Assembly: GCA_032622095.1 (NCBI GenBank)
Contig: CP136064.1
Coordinates: 213,666,205-213,730,204, forward strand
From: Siphonodentalium dalli
Lineage: Eukaryota; Mollusca; Scaphopoda; Gadilida; Siphonodentaliidae
Direction of reading: 5' to 3'
Length of the DNA stretch: 64,000 nt
A model generated the notes under the pieces. That model ran no database searches. It was given only the letters and a program-made list of their open reading frames with translations, and was not told where the DNA came from. The position numbers and the translations under genes are program-made. This document shows, in pieces, positions 36,691 through 51,400 of this stretch. Numbering within the stretch: the first letter of the stretch is position 1; every line of letters begins with the position of its first letter.

Positions 36691-39600
36691 TGAGAAATGT
36701 GGCCTGGCCGGTTCACGAACTAGAGTCGTGACCCGGAAAATTCACATATTACGCCATTTAAAGTGGCGACGAGTAAATATCACGGCATAACTCGTCGTGA
36801 TTTTGATAACGCAGTCATAGTAAACCATAGCAAACAGGATTTCCGCTACAAGCAATTCAGATTTCAAGAAATGGGATCAGGACGGGTCACGAAATAGAGT
36901 CGGGACCCCGGAAATTCATATATTACGCCATTTAATGTGGCGACGAGTAAGTATCACGGCATTACTGGTCGTGTTATTGACAACACAGCCAGGGTGAACC
37001 ATTTCAAAACGGATTTCTGCCACACGAAGTTGAGATTTTAAGAAATGGGGTCAGGACGGGGCACGAAATAGAGTCGGGATCTCGAAAATTCATATATTAC
37101 GCCATTAAAATTGGTGACGAGTAAGTATCACAGCCTAACTCTTCATGATTTCGACATCACACACAGGGAAGGCAATTCTGTACAAGATTTCCGCCACAAG
37201 CAGTTGAGATTTTAAGAAATGTGGGTCAGGACGGGTCACGAAATAGAGACGGGACCCCGGAAATTCATATATTACGCCATTAAAATTGGTGACGAGTAAG
37301 TATCACGGTCTAACTCTTCGTGATTTCGACATCATACAGAGGGAAGGCAATTCTGTACAGGATTTCCGCAACACGCAGTTCAGATTTTGAGAAATTGGGT
37401 CAGGACGGGTCACGAAATAGGGACGGGGCCCCGAAAATTCACATATTACGCTATTAAAATTGGTGACGAGTAAGTATCACGGCCTAACTCTGCGTGCTTT
37501 CAATATCACAGACAGGGGCAGGCAATTATGTATAGGACTTCCGCCACACGCAGTTGAGATTTTAAGAAATTGAGTCAGGACGGGTCACGAAATAGAGTTG
37601 GGATCCGAAAATTCACATATTACGCCATTAAAATTGGTGACGAGTAAGTGTCACGACATAGCTCTTCGTGATTTCGATATCACAGATAGGGCAGGCAATT
37701 CTGTATAGGATTTCCGCCACACGCAGTTCAGATTTTGAGAAATTGGGTCAGGACGGGTCACGAAATAGAGTCGGGACCCCGAAAATTCACATATTACGCC
37801 ATTAAAATTGGTGGGGAGTAAGTATCACGACCTAGCTCTTCGTGATTTCGATATCACAGATAGGGCAGGCAATTCTGTACAGGATTTCCGCCACACGCAG
37901 TTCAGATTTTAAGAAATGGGATCAGGACGGGTCATGAAATAGGGACGGGGCCCCGAAAATTCACATATTACGCCATTAAAATTGGTGACGAGTAAGTATC
38001 ACAGCCTAACTCTTCATGATTTCGACATCACACACAGGGAAGGCAATTCTGTACAAGATTTCCGCCACAAGCAGTTGAGATTTTAAGAAATGTGGGTCAG
38101 GACGGGTCACGAAATAGAGACGGGACCCCGGAAATTCATATATTACGCCATTAAAATTGGTGACGAGTAAGTATCACGGTCTAACTCTTCGTGATTTCGA
38201 CATCATACAGAGGGAAGGCAATTCTGTACAGGATTTCCGCAACACGCAGTTCAGATTTTGAGAAATTGGGTCAGGACGGGTCACGAAATAGGGACGGGGC
38301 CCCGAAAATTCACATATTACGCTATTAAAATTGGTGACGAGTAAGTATCACGGCCAAACTCTTCGTGCTTTCAATATCACAGACAGGGGCAGGCAATTAT
38401 GTATAGGACTTCCGCCACACGCAGTTGAGATTTTAAGAAATTGAGTCAGGACGGGTCACGAAATAGAGTTGGGATCCGAAAATTCACATATTACGCCATT
38501 AAAATTGGTGACGAGTAAGTGTCACGACATAGCTCTTCGTGATTTCGATATCACAGATAGGGCAGGCAATTCTGTATAGGATTTCCGCCACACGCAGTTC
38601 AGATTTTGAGAAATTGGGTCAGGACGGGTCACGAAATAGAGTCGGGACCCCGAAAATTCACATATTACGCCATTAAAATTGGTGGGGAGTAAGTATCACG
38701 ACCTAGCTCTTCGTGATTTCGATATCACAGATAGGGCAGGCAATTCTGTACAGGATTTCCGCCACACGCAGTTCAGATTTTAAGAAATGGGATCAGGACG
38801 GGTCATGAAATAGGGACGGGGCCCCGAAAATTCACATATTACGCCATTAAAATTGGTGACGAGTAAGTATCACGGCCTAACTCTTCGTGATTTCGGCATC
38901 ACACACAGGGAAGGCAATTCTGTACAGGATTTCCGCCACACGCAGTTGAGATTTTAAGAAATTGGGTCAGGACGGGTCACGAAATAGACACGGGACCCCG
39001 GAAATTCATATATTACGCCATTAAAATTGGTGACGAGTAAGTATCACGGCCTAGCTCTTCGTGATTTCGGCATCACACACAGGGAAGGCAATTCTGTACA
39101 GGATTTCCGCCACACGCTATTAAGATTTTGAGAAATTGGGTCAGGACGGGTCACGAAATAGAGACGGGACCCCGGAAATTAATATATTACGCCATTAAAA
39201 TTGGTGACGATTAAGTATCACGGCCTAACTCTTCGTGCTTTCGATATCACAGACAGGGGCAGGCAATTATGTATAGGATTTCCGCCACACGCAGTTGATA
39301 TTTTAAGAAATTAGGTCAGGACTGGTCACGAAATAGAGTGAGGACCCCATAATTCATATATTACGCCATTAAAATGTGTGACGAGTATGTTTCACGGCCT
39401 TTCTCGTCGTGATTTCGACAACAAAAGGCAGGGCAGGCAATTCTGTACAGGATTTCCGCCACACGGAGTTCAGATTTTAAGAAATGGGGTCAGGACGGGT
39501 CACGAAATAGGGACGGGCCACCGAAAATTCACATATTACGCCATTAAAATTGGTGACGATTTAGTATCACGGCCTAACTCTTCGTGCTTTCGATATCACA

Positions 39601-42600
39601 GACAGGGGCAGGTAATTATGTATAGGATTTCCGCCACACGCAGTTGATATTTTAAGAAATTGGGTCAGGACGGGTCACGAAATTGAGACGGGACCCCGGA
39701 AATGCATATATTACGCCATTAAAATTGGTGACGAGTAAGTATCACGGCCTAACTCTTCGTGATTTCGGCATCACACACAGGGAAGGCAATTCTGTACAGG
39801 ATTTCCGCCACACGCAGTTCAGATTTTAAGAAATTGGGTCAGGACGGGTCACGAAATTGAGACGGGACCCCGGAAATGCATATATTACGCCATTAAAATT
39901 GGTGACGAGTAAGTATCACGGCCTAACTCTTCGTGCTTTCGATATCACAGACAGGGAAGGCAATTCTGTACAGGATTTCCGCCACACACAGTTCAGATTT
40001 TGAGAAATTGGGTCAGGACGGTTCACGAAATAGAGTCGGGACCCCGGAAATTCATATATTACGCCATTAAAATTGGCGACGAGTAAGTATCACGGCCTAA
40101 CTCTTCGTGCTTTCGATATCACAGACAGGGCAGGCAATTATGTATAGGATTTCCGCCACACGCAGTTCAGATTTTAAGAAATTGGGTCTGGACGGGTCAC
40201 GAAATAGAGTCGGGACCCGAAAATTCACGCCATTAAAATTGGTGAGGAGTAAGTATCACGGCCTTGCTCTTCGTGATTTCGATATCACAGACAGGGCAGG
40301 CAATTCTGTATAGGATTTCCGCCACACGCAGTTGAGATTTTAAGAAATTGGGTCAGGACGGGTCACGAAATAGAAACGGGACCCCGGAAATTCATATATT
40401 ACGCCATTAAAATTGGTGACGAGTAAGTATCACGGCCTATCTCTTCGTGCTTTCGATACCACAGACAGGGGCAGGCAATTATGTATAGGATTTCCGCCAC
40501 ACGCAGTTGATATTTTAAGAAATGGGGTCAGGACGGGTCACGAAATAGAGACGGGACCCCGGAAATTCATATATTACGCCATTAAAATTGGTGACGAGTA
40601 AGTATCACGGCCTAACTCTTCGTGCTTTCGATATCACAGACAGGGAAGGCAATTCTGTACAGGATTTCCGCCACACACAGTTCAGATTTTGAGAAATTGG
40701 GTCAGGACGGTTCACGAAATAGAGTCGGAACCCCGAAAATTCACATATTACGCCATTCAAATTGGTGAGGAGTAAGTATCACGGCGTAACTCTTCGTGAT
40801 TTCGATATCAAAGACAGGGCAGGCAATTCTTTACAGGATTTCCGCCACACGCAGTTCAGATTTTAAGAAATGGGGTCAGGACGGGTCACGAAATAGAGAC
40901 GGGACCCCGGAAATTCATATATTACGCCATTAAAATTGGTGACGAGTAAGTATCACGGCCTAACTCTTCGTGCTTTCGATATCACAGACAGGGAAGGCAA
41001 TTCTGTACAGGATTTCCGCCACACACAGTTCAGATTTTGAGAAATTGGGTCAGGACGGTTCACGAAATAGAGTCGGGACCCCGGAAATTCATATATTACG
41101 CCATTAAAATTGGCGACGAGTAAGTATCACGGCCTAACTCTTCGTGCTTTCGATATCACAGACAGGGCAGGCAATTATGTATAGGATTTCCGCCACACGC
41201 AGTTCAGATTTTAAGAAATTGGGTCTGGACGGGTCACGAAATAGAGTCGGGACCCGAAAATTCACGCCATTAAAATTGGTGAGGATTAAGTATCACGGCC
41301 TTGCTCTTCGTGATTTCGATATCACAGACAGGGCAGGCAATTCTGTATAGGATTTCCGCCACACGCAGTTGAGATTTTAAGAAATTGGGTCAGGAAGGGT
41401 CACGAAATAGAGACGGGACCCCGGAAATTCATATATTACGCCATTAAAATTGGTGACGAGTAAGTATCACGGCCTATCTCTTCGTGCTTTCGATACCACA
41501 GACAGGGGCAGGCAATTATGTATAGGATTTCCGCCACACGCAGTTGATATTTTAAGAAATGGGGTCAGGACGGGTCACGAAATAGAGACGGGACCCCGGA
41601 AATTCATATATTACGCCATTAAAATTGGTGACGAGTAAGTATCACGGCCTAACTCTTCGTGCTTTCGATATCACAGACAGGGAAGGCAATTCTGTACAGG
41701 ATTTCCGCCACACACAGTTCAGATTTTGAGAAATTGGGTCAGGACGGTTCACGAAATAGAGTCGGAACCCCGAAAATTCACATATTACGCCATTCAAATT
41801 GGTGAGGAGTAAGTATCACGGCGTAACTCTTCGTGATTTCGATATCAAAGACAGGGCAGGCAATTCTTTACAGGATTTCCGCCACACGCAGTTCAGATTT
41901 TAAGAAATGGGGTCAGAACGGGTCACGAAATAGGGACGGGGTCCCGAAAATTCACATATTACGCCATTAAAATTGGTGACGAGTTAGTATCACGGCCTAA
42001 CTATTCGTGCTTTCGATATCACAGACAGTGCAGGCAATTATGTATAGGATTTCCGCCACACACAGTTGAAATTTTAAGAAATTGTGTCAGGACGGGTCAC
42101 GAAATAGAGACGGGACCCCGGAAATTCATATATTACGCCATTAAAATTGGTGACGGGTAAGTATAACGGCCTAACTCTTCGTGATTTCGACATCACGCAC
42201 AGGGAAGGCAATTATGTACAGGATTTCCGCCACACGCAGTTCAGATTTTGAGAAATTGGGTCAGGACTGGTCACGAAATAGAGTCAGGACCCCGGAAATT
42301 CATATATTACGCCATTAAAATGTGTGACGAGTATGTTTCACGGCCTTTCTCGTCGTGATTTCGACAACAAAGGCAGAGCAGGCAATTATGTATAGGATTT
42401 CCGCCACACGCAGTTGATATTTTAAGAAATTGGGTCAGGTCGGGTCACGAAATAGAGACGGGACCCCGGAAATGCATATATTACGCCATTAAAATAGGTG
42501 ACGAGTAAGTATCACGACCTATCTCTTCGTGATTTCGGCATCACACACAGGGAAGGCAATTATGTACAGGATTTCCGCCACACGCAGTTCAGATTTTGAG

Positions 42601-45462
42601 AAATTGGGCCAGGACGGGTCACGAAATAGAGACGGGACACCGGAAATTCATATATTACGCCATTAAAATTGGTGACGAGTAAGTATCACGGCCTAACTCT
42701 TCGTTCTTTCGATATCACAGACAGGGCAGGTAATTATGTATAGGATTTCCGACACACGCAGTTCAGATTTTAAGAAATTGGGTCTGGACGGGTCACGAAA
42801 TAGAGTCGGGACCCCGAAAATTCACATATTACGCCATTAAAATTGGTGAGGAGTAAGTATCACGGCTTATCTCTTCGTGATTTCGATATCACAGACAGGG
42901 CAGGCAATTATGTATAGGATTTCCGCCACACGCAGTTGAGATTTTAAGAAATTGGGTCAGGACGGGTCACGAAATAGAGACGGGACCCCGGAAATTCATA
43001 TATTACGCCATTAAAATTGGTGACGAGTAAGTATCACGGACTAACTCTTCGTGATTTCGACAACACAGGTAGGGCAGGCAATTCTGTACAACATTTCCGC
43101 CACACGCAGTTCAGATTATAAGAAATGGGGTCAGGACGGGTCACGAAATAGGGACGGGGCCCCGAAAATTGACATATTACGCCATTAAAATTGGTGACGA
43201 GTAAGTGTCACGACATAGCTCTTCGTGATTTCGATATCACAGAGAGGGCAGGCAATTATGTATAGGATTTCCGCCACACGCAGTTCAGATTTTAAGAAAT
43301 GGGGTCAGAACGGGTCACGTAATAGAGACGGGATCCCGGAAATTCATATATTACGCCATTAAAATTGGTGACGAGTAAGTATCACGGCTTAACTCTTCGT
43401 GATTTCGACACCATACACAGGGAACGCAATTCTTTACAGGATTTCCGCCACACGCAGTTCAGATTTTGAGAAATTGGGTCAGGACGGGTCACGAAATAGA
43501 GACGGGACCCCGGAAATTCATATATTACGCCATTAAAATTGTGACGAGTAAGTATCACCGCCTAACTCTTCGTGCTTTCGATATCGCAGACAGGGAAGGC
43601 AATTATGTGTAGGATTTCCGCCACACGCAGTTGAGATTCTAAGAAATTGGGTCAGGACGGGTCACGAAATAGAGTCGGGACCCCGAAAATTCACATATTA
43701 CGCCATTAAAATTGGTGAGGAGTAAGTATCACAACCTTGCTCTTCGTGATTTCGATATCACAGACAGGGCAGGCAATTCTGTATAGGATTTCCGCCACAC
43801 GCAGTTGAGATTTTAAGAAATTGGGTCAGGACGGGTCACGAAATAGAGACGGGACCCCGGAAATTCATATATTACGCCATTAAAATTGGTGACGAGTAAA
43901 TATCACGGCCTAACTCTTCGTTCTTTCGATATCACAGACAGGGCAGGTAATTATGTATAGGATTTCCGCCACACGCAGTTCAGATTTTGAGAAATTGGGT
44001 CAGGACGGGTCACGAAATAGAGACGGGACACCGGAAATTCATATATTACGCCATTAAAATTGGTGACGAGTAAGTATCACGGCCTAACTCTTCGTTCTTT
44101 CGATATCACAGACAGGGCAGGTAATTATGTATAGGATTTCCGCCACACGCATTTCAGATTTTAAGAAATTGGGTCTGGACGGGTCACGAAATAGAGTCGG
44201 GACCCCGAAAATTCATATATTACGCCATTAAAATTGGTGACGACTAAGTATCACGGCCTATCTCTTCGTGATTTCGACAACACAGGCAGGGTAGCCAATT
44301 CTGTACAAGATTTCCGCCACACGCAGTTCAGATTTTAATAAATGGGGTCAGGACGGGTCACGAAATAGGGACGGGATCCCTAAAATTCACATATTACGCC
44401 ATTAAAATGTGTGACGAGTATGTATCTCGGCCTTTCTCGTCGTGATTTCGACAAAACGGGCAGGGCAGGCAATTATGTACAGGATTTCCGCCACACGCAG
44501 TTCAGATTTTAAGAAATGGGGTCAGGACGGGTCACGAAATAGGGACGGGTGCCCGAAAATTCACATATTACGCCATTCAAATTGGTGACGAGTAAGTATC
44601 ACGGCCTATCTCTTCGTGCTTTCGATATCAAAGACAGGGGCAGGCAATTATGTATAGGATTTCCGCCACACGCAGTTCAGATTTTAATAAATTGGGTCAG
44701 GACGGGTCACGAAATAGAGACGGGACCCCGGAAACTCATATATTACGCCATTAAAATTGGTGACGAGTAAGTATCACGGCCTATCTATTCGTGATTTCGA
44801 CATCACACACATGGAATGCAATTCTGTACAGGATTTCCGCCACACGCAGTTCAGATTTTGAGAAATTGGGTCAGGACGGGTCACGAAATAGAGTCGGGAC
44901 CCCGAAAATTCACATATTACGCCATTAAAATTGGTGACGAGTAAGTATCACGGCCTAACTCTTCGTGATTTTGACATCACACACAGGGAAGGAAATTCTG
45001 TACAGGATTTCATCTACACGCAGTTCAGATTTTGAGAAATTGGGTCAAGACGGTTCACGAAATAGTGTCGGGACCCCGAAAATTCACATATTACGCCATT
45101 AAAATTTGTGAGGAGTAAGTATCACGGCCTATCTCTTCGTGATTTCGTTATCACAGACAGGGCAGGCAGTTCTGTATAGGTTTTCCGCCACACGCAGTTG
45201 AGATTTTAAGAAATGGGGTTAGGACGGGTCACGAAATAGAGACGGGGCCCCGAAAATTCACATATTAAAATTGGTGACGAGTAAGTGTCACGACATAGCT
45301 CTTCGTGATTTCGACATCACACACAGGGAAGGCAATTGTGTATAGGATTTCCGCCACACGCAGTTGAGATTTTAAGAAATTGGGTCAGGACGGGTCACGA
45401 AATAGGACGGGACCCCGGAAATTCATATACTACGCCATTAAAATTGGTGACGAGTAAGTACT
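36691..45462 (+). repeat. 174-bp satellite array, left arm (about 50 monomers)
   Basis: TCAGGACGGGTCACGAAATA recurs every 173-175 bp. Other constant parts are ATTACGCCATTAAAATTGGT, GACGAGTAAGTATCACGG and GGATTTCCGCCACACGCAGT. The outermost monomers are the most diverged. Higher-order repeats are visible: an 871-bp five-monomer block (about 37098-37968, repeated to about 38840) and a 1037-bp six-monomer block (about 40000-41036, then to about 42070). The period is 58 codons, which explains the 62-89-codon frames; they are closed by the same stop in most monomers and are not genes. Confidence 0.95.
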
Positions 45463-48400
45463 CTTTCTTCGCCACATTAAATGGCGTAATATAATAATTT
45501 CCGGGGTACCGACTCTGTTTCGAGAGCCGTCCTAACGCCATTTCTTCAAATCTGAACTGCGTGTGGCGGAAATCCTGTACATAATTGTTTGCCATAGTTG
45601 TATTGTTGAAATCACGAAGAGTTATGGCGTGATACTCACTCGTCGCCACTTTAAATGCCTAATATATGAAACCTATTTTGAGACCCGTCCTGACACAATT
45701 TTCTGAAAATCTCATCTGCGTGGGGCGAAAATCCTGTACAGAATTGTCTGCCCTGTCTGTGTTGTCGAAATCACGAAGAGTAAGGCTGTGATACTTACTC
45801 GCCACACATTTTAATGGCGTAATAAGTAAATTTTCGGGGTCCTATTTCGTGACCCGTCGTGACCCCGTTTCTTAAAATCTGAACTGCGTGTGGCAGAAAT
45901 CCTGTACAAAATTGCCTGCCCTGTCTGTGTTGTCAAAATCACGAAGAGTCAGGCCGTGATACTTACTCGTCACCAATTTTAATGGCGAAATAAGTAAATT
46001 TTCGGGGGTCCCGACTCTATTTCGTGACCCATCCTGACCCATTTCTTAAAATCTGAACTGCGTGTGGAGGAAATCTTGTACATAATTGCCTGCCCTGCCT
46101 GTGTTGTCGAAATCACGACGAGAAAGGCCGTGATACATACTCGTCACCAATTTTAATGGCGTAATAGATGAATTTCCGGGGTCCCGTCTCTATTTCGTCA
46201 CCCGTCCTGACCCCATTTCTTAACATCTCAACTGCGTGTGGCGGAAATCCTATACATAATTGCCTGCCCTGTCTGTGATATCGAAAGCACGAAGAGTTAG
46301 GCCGTGATACTTACTCCTCACCAATTTTAATGGAGTAATATGTGAATTTCCGGGGTCCCGACTCTATTTCGTGAACCGTCCTGACTCAATTTCACAAAAT
46401 CTGAACTGCGTGTGGCGGAAATCCTGTACAGAATTGACTTCCCTGTGTGTGATGTCGAAATCACGAAGAGTTAGGCCGTGATACTTACTCGTCACCAATT
46501 TTAATGGCGTAATATATGAATTTCCGGGGTCCCGTCTCTATTTCGTGAACCGTCCTGACCCAATTTCTTAAAATCTGAACTGCGTATGGCGGAAATCCTA
46601 TGCATAATTGCATGCCCCTGTATGTGATATCGAAAGCACGAAGAGTTAGGACGTGATACTTACTCGTCACCAATTTTAATGGCGTAATATGTGAATTTTC
46701 GGGGCCCCGTCCCTATTTCGTGACCTGTCCTGACCCCATTTCTTAAAATCTAAACTGCGTGTGGCGGAAATCCTGTACAGAATTGCCTGCCCTATCTGCG
46801 ATATCGAAATCACGAAGAGCTAGGTCGTGATATTTACTCCCCACCAATTTTAATGGCTTAATATGTGAATTTTCGGGGTCCCGACTCTATTTCGTGACCC
46901 GTCCTGACCCAATTTCTCAAAATCTGAACTGCGTGTGGCGGAAATCCTGTAAAGAATTGCCTTCCCTGTGTGTTATGTCGAAATCACGAAGAGTTAGGCC
47001 GTGATACTTACTCGTCACCAATTTTAATGGCGTAATATGTAAATTTCCGGGGTCCGTCTCTATTTCGTGACCCGTCCTGACCCAATTTCTCAAAATCTGA
47101 ACTGCGTGTGGCGGAAATCCTGTACAGTATTGCCTTCCCTCTGTGTGATGTCGAAATCACGAAGAGTTAGACGTGATACTTACTCGTCACCAATTTTAAT
47201 GGCGTAATATGTAAATTTCCGGGGTCCCGTCTCTATTTCGTGACCCGTCCTGACCCAATTTCTTAACATCTCAACTGCGTGTGCCGGAAATCGTATACAT
47301 AATTACCTACCCTGTCTGTGATATCGAAAGCACGAAGAGTTAGGCCGTGATACTTACTCGTCACCAATTTTAATGGCGTAATATGTGAATTTTCGGGGGC
47401 CCGTCCCTATTTCATGACCCGTCCTGACCCCATTTCTTAAAATCTTAACTGCTTGTTGCGGAAATCCTGTACAGAATTGCCTACCCTGCCTGTGTTGTCG
47501 AAATCACGACGAGAAAGGCCGTGATACTTACTCGTCACACATTTTAATGGCGTAATATATGAATTTCCGGGGTCCCGTCTCTATTTCGTGACCCGTCCTG
47601 ACCCAATTTCTTAAAATCTCAACTGCGTGTGGCGGAAATCCTATACAGAATTACCTGCCCTGTCTGTGATATCGAAAGCACGAAGAGTTAGGCCGTGATA
47701 CTTACTCGTCACCAATTTTAATGGCGTAATATGTCAATTTTCGGGGTCCCGTCTCTATTTCGTGACCCGTCCTGACCCCATTTCTTAAAATCTAAACTGC
47801 GTGTGGCGGAAATCCTATACATAATTGCCTACTCCTGTCTTTGGTATCGAAATCACGAAGAGCTAGGCCGTGATACTTACTCCTCACCAATTTTAATGGA
47901 GTAATATGTGAATTTTCGGGGTCCCGACTCTATTTCGTGACCCGTGCTGACCCAATTTCTTAAAATCTCAACTGCGTGCGGCGGAAATCCTATACATAAT
48001 TGCCTGCCCTGTCTGTGATATCGAAAGCACGAAGAGTTAGGCAGTGATACTTACTCGTCACCAATTTTAATGGCGTAATATGTGAATTTTCGGGTCCCCG
48101 TCCCTATTTCGTGACCCGTCCTGACCCCATTTCTTAAAATCTGAACTGCGTGTGGTGGAAATCATGTACACAATTGCCTGCCCTGTATTTGATATCGAAA
48201 TCACGAAGAGTTACGCCGTGATACTTACTCCTCAACAATTTTAATGGCTTAATATGTGAATTTTCGGGGTCCCGACTCCATTTCGTGAGCCGTCCTGACC
48301 CAATTTCTCATAATCTGAACTGCGTGTGGCGGAAATCCTGTACAGAATTGCCTTCCCTGTGTGTGATGTCGAAATCACGAAGAGTTAGGCCGTGATACTT

Positions 48401-51400
48401 ACTCGTCACCAATTTTAATGGCGTAATATGTGAATTTTCGGGGTCCCGACTCTATTTCGTGACCCGTCCTGACCCAATTTCTCAAAATATGAACTGCCTG
48501 TGGCGGAAATCCGGTACAGAATTGCCTTCCCTCTGTGTGGTGTCGAAATCACGAAGAGTTAGACGGTGATACTTACTCGTCACCAATTTTAATGGCGTAA
48601 TATATGAATTTCTGGGGTCCCGTCTCTATTTCGTGACCCGTCCTGATCCAATTTCTTAAAATGTGAACTGCGTGTGGCGGAAATCCTGTACAGTATTGCC
48701 TTCCCTGTGTGTGATGTCGAAATCACGAAGAGTTAGGCCGTGATACTTACTCGTCACCAATTTTAATGGCGTAATATGTGAATTTTCGGGGTCCCGACTC
48801 TATTTCGTGACCCGTCCTGACCCAATTTCTCAAATCTGAACTGCGTGTGGCGGAAATCCTATCCATAATTGCCTGCCCTTTCTGTGATATCGAAAGCACG
48901 AAGAGTTAGGACGTGATACTTACTCGTCACCAATTTTAATGGCGTAATATGTGAATTTTCGGGGCCCCGTCCCTATTTCGTGACCCGTCCTGACCCCATT
49001 TCTTAAAATCTGAACTGCGTGTGGCGGAAATCCTGTACAGAATTGCCTGTCCTATCTGCGATATCGAAATCACGAAGAGCTAGGTCGTGATACTTACTCC
49101 CCACCAATTTTAATGGCTTAATATGTGAATTTTCGGGGTCCCGACTCTATTTCGTGACTCGTCCTGACCCAATTTCTCAAAATCTGAACTGCGTGTGGCG
49201 GAAATCCTATACATAATTGCCTGCCCTGTCTGTGATATCGAAAGCACGAAGAGTTAGGCCGTGATACTTACTCGTCACCAATTTTAATGGCGTAATATGT
49301 TAATTTTCGGGGCCCCGTCCCTATTTCGTGACCCGTCCTGACCCCATTTCTTAACATCTGAACTGCGGGTGGTGGAAATCATGTACACAATTGCCTGCCC
49401 TGTATATGATATCGAAATCACGAAGAGTTACGCCGTGATACTTACTCCTCAACAATTTTAATGGCTTAATATGTGAATTTTCGGGGTCCCGACTCCATTT
49501 CGTGAGCCGTCCTGACCCAATTTCTCATAATCTGAACTGCGTGTGGCGGAAATCCTGTACAGAATTGCCTTCCCTGTGTGTGATGTCGAAATCACGAAGA
49601 GTTAGGCCGTGATACTTACTCGTCACCAATTTTAATGGCGTAATATGTGAATTTTCGGGGTCCCGACTCTATTTCGTGACCCGTCCTGACCCAATTTCTC
49701 AAAATATGAACTGCCTGTGGCGGAAATCCGGTACAGAATTGCCTTCCCTCTGTGTGGTGTCGAAATCACGAAGAGTTAGACGGTGATACTTACTCGTCAC
49801 CAATTTTAATGGCGTAATATATGAATTTCTGGGGTCCCGTCTCTATTTCGTGACCCGTCCTGATCCAATTTCTTAAAATGTGAACTGCGTGTGGCGGAAA
49901 TCCTGTACAGTATTGCCTTCCCTGTGTGTGATGTCGAAATCACGAAGAGTTAGGCCGTGATACTTACTCGTCACCAATTTTAATGGCGTAATATGTGAAT
50001 TTTCGGGGTCCCGACTCTATTTCGTGACCCGTCCTGACCCAATTTCTCAAATCTGAACTGCGTGTGGCGGAAATCCTATCCATAATTGCCTGCCCTTTCT
50101 GTGATATCGAAAGCACGAAGAGTTAGGACGTGATACTTACTCGTCACCAATTTTAATGGCGTAATATGTGAATTTTCGGGGCCCCGTCCCTATTTCGTGA
50201 CCCGTCCTGACCCCATTTCTTAAAATCTGAACTGCGTGTGGCGGAAATCCTGTACAGAATTGCCTGTCCTATCTGCGATATCGAAATCACGAAGAGCTAG
50301 GTCGTGATACTTACTCCCCACCAATTTTAATGGCTTAATATGTGAATTTTCGGGGTCCCGACTCTATTTCGTGACTCGTCCTGACCCAATTTCTCAAAAT
50401 CTGAACTGCGTGTGGCGGAAATCCTATACATAATTGCCTGCCCTGTCTGTGATATCGAAAGCACGAAGAGTTAGGCCGTGATACTTACTCGTCACCAATT
50501 TTAATGGCGTAATATGTTAATTTTCGGGGCCCCGTCCCTATTTCGTGACCCGTCCTGACCCCATTTCTTAACATCTGAACTGCGGGTGGTGGAAATCATG
50601 TACACAATTGACTGCCCTGTCTTTGATATCGAAATCACGAAGAGTTACGCCGTGATACTTACTCCTCACCAATTTTAATGGCGTAATATGTGAATTTTCG
50701 GGGTCCCGACTCCATTTCGTTAACCGTCCTGACCCAATTTCTCATAATCTGAACTGCGTGTGGCGGAAATCCTGTACAGAATTGCCTTCCATGTGTGTGA
50801 TGTCGAAATCACGAAGAGTTAGGCCGTGATACTTACTCGTCACCAATTTTAATGGCGTAATATGTGAATTTTCGGGGTTCCGACTCTATTTCGTGACCCG
50901 TCCTGACCCAATTTCTCAAAATCTGAACTATGTGTGGCGAAATCCTATCCATAATTGCCTCCCCTGTCTGTGATATCGAAAGCACGAAGAGATGCCGCCG
51001 TGTTACTTACTCGTCACCAATTTTAATGGCGTAATATGTGAATTTTCGGGGCCCCGTACCTATTTCGTGACCCGTCCTGATCCCATTTCTTAAAATCTGA
51101 ACTGCGTTTGGCGGAAATCCTGTAAAGAATTGCCTGCCCTATCTGTGATATCGAAATCACGAAGAGCTATGTCGTGATACTTACTCCCCACCAATTTTAA
51201 TGGCGTAATATGTGAATTTTCGGGGTCCCGTCTCTATTTCGTGACCCGTCCTGACCCAATTTCTTAAAATCTCAACTGCGTGTGGCGGAAATCATATACA
51301 TAATTGCCTGCCCTGTCTGTGATATCGAAAGCACGAAGAGTTAGGCCGTGATACTTACTCGTCACCAATTTTAATGGCGTAATATGTGAATTTCCGGGGT

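Noticed and set aside
45380-45560. The mirror point as a simple chimeric-read assembly artefact
   Set aside because: The two arms differ in monomer number, higher-order blocks and one insertion, so one is not a folded copy of the other. Still worth confirming with long reads.
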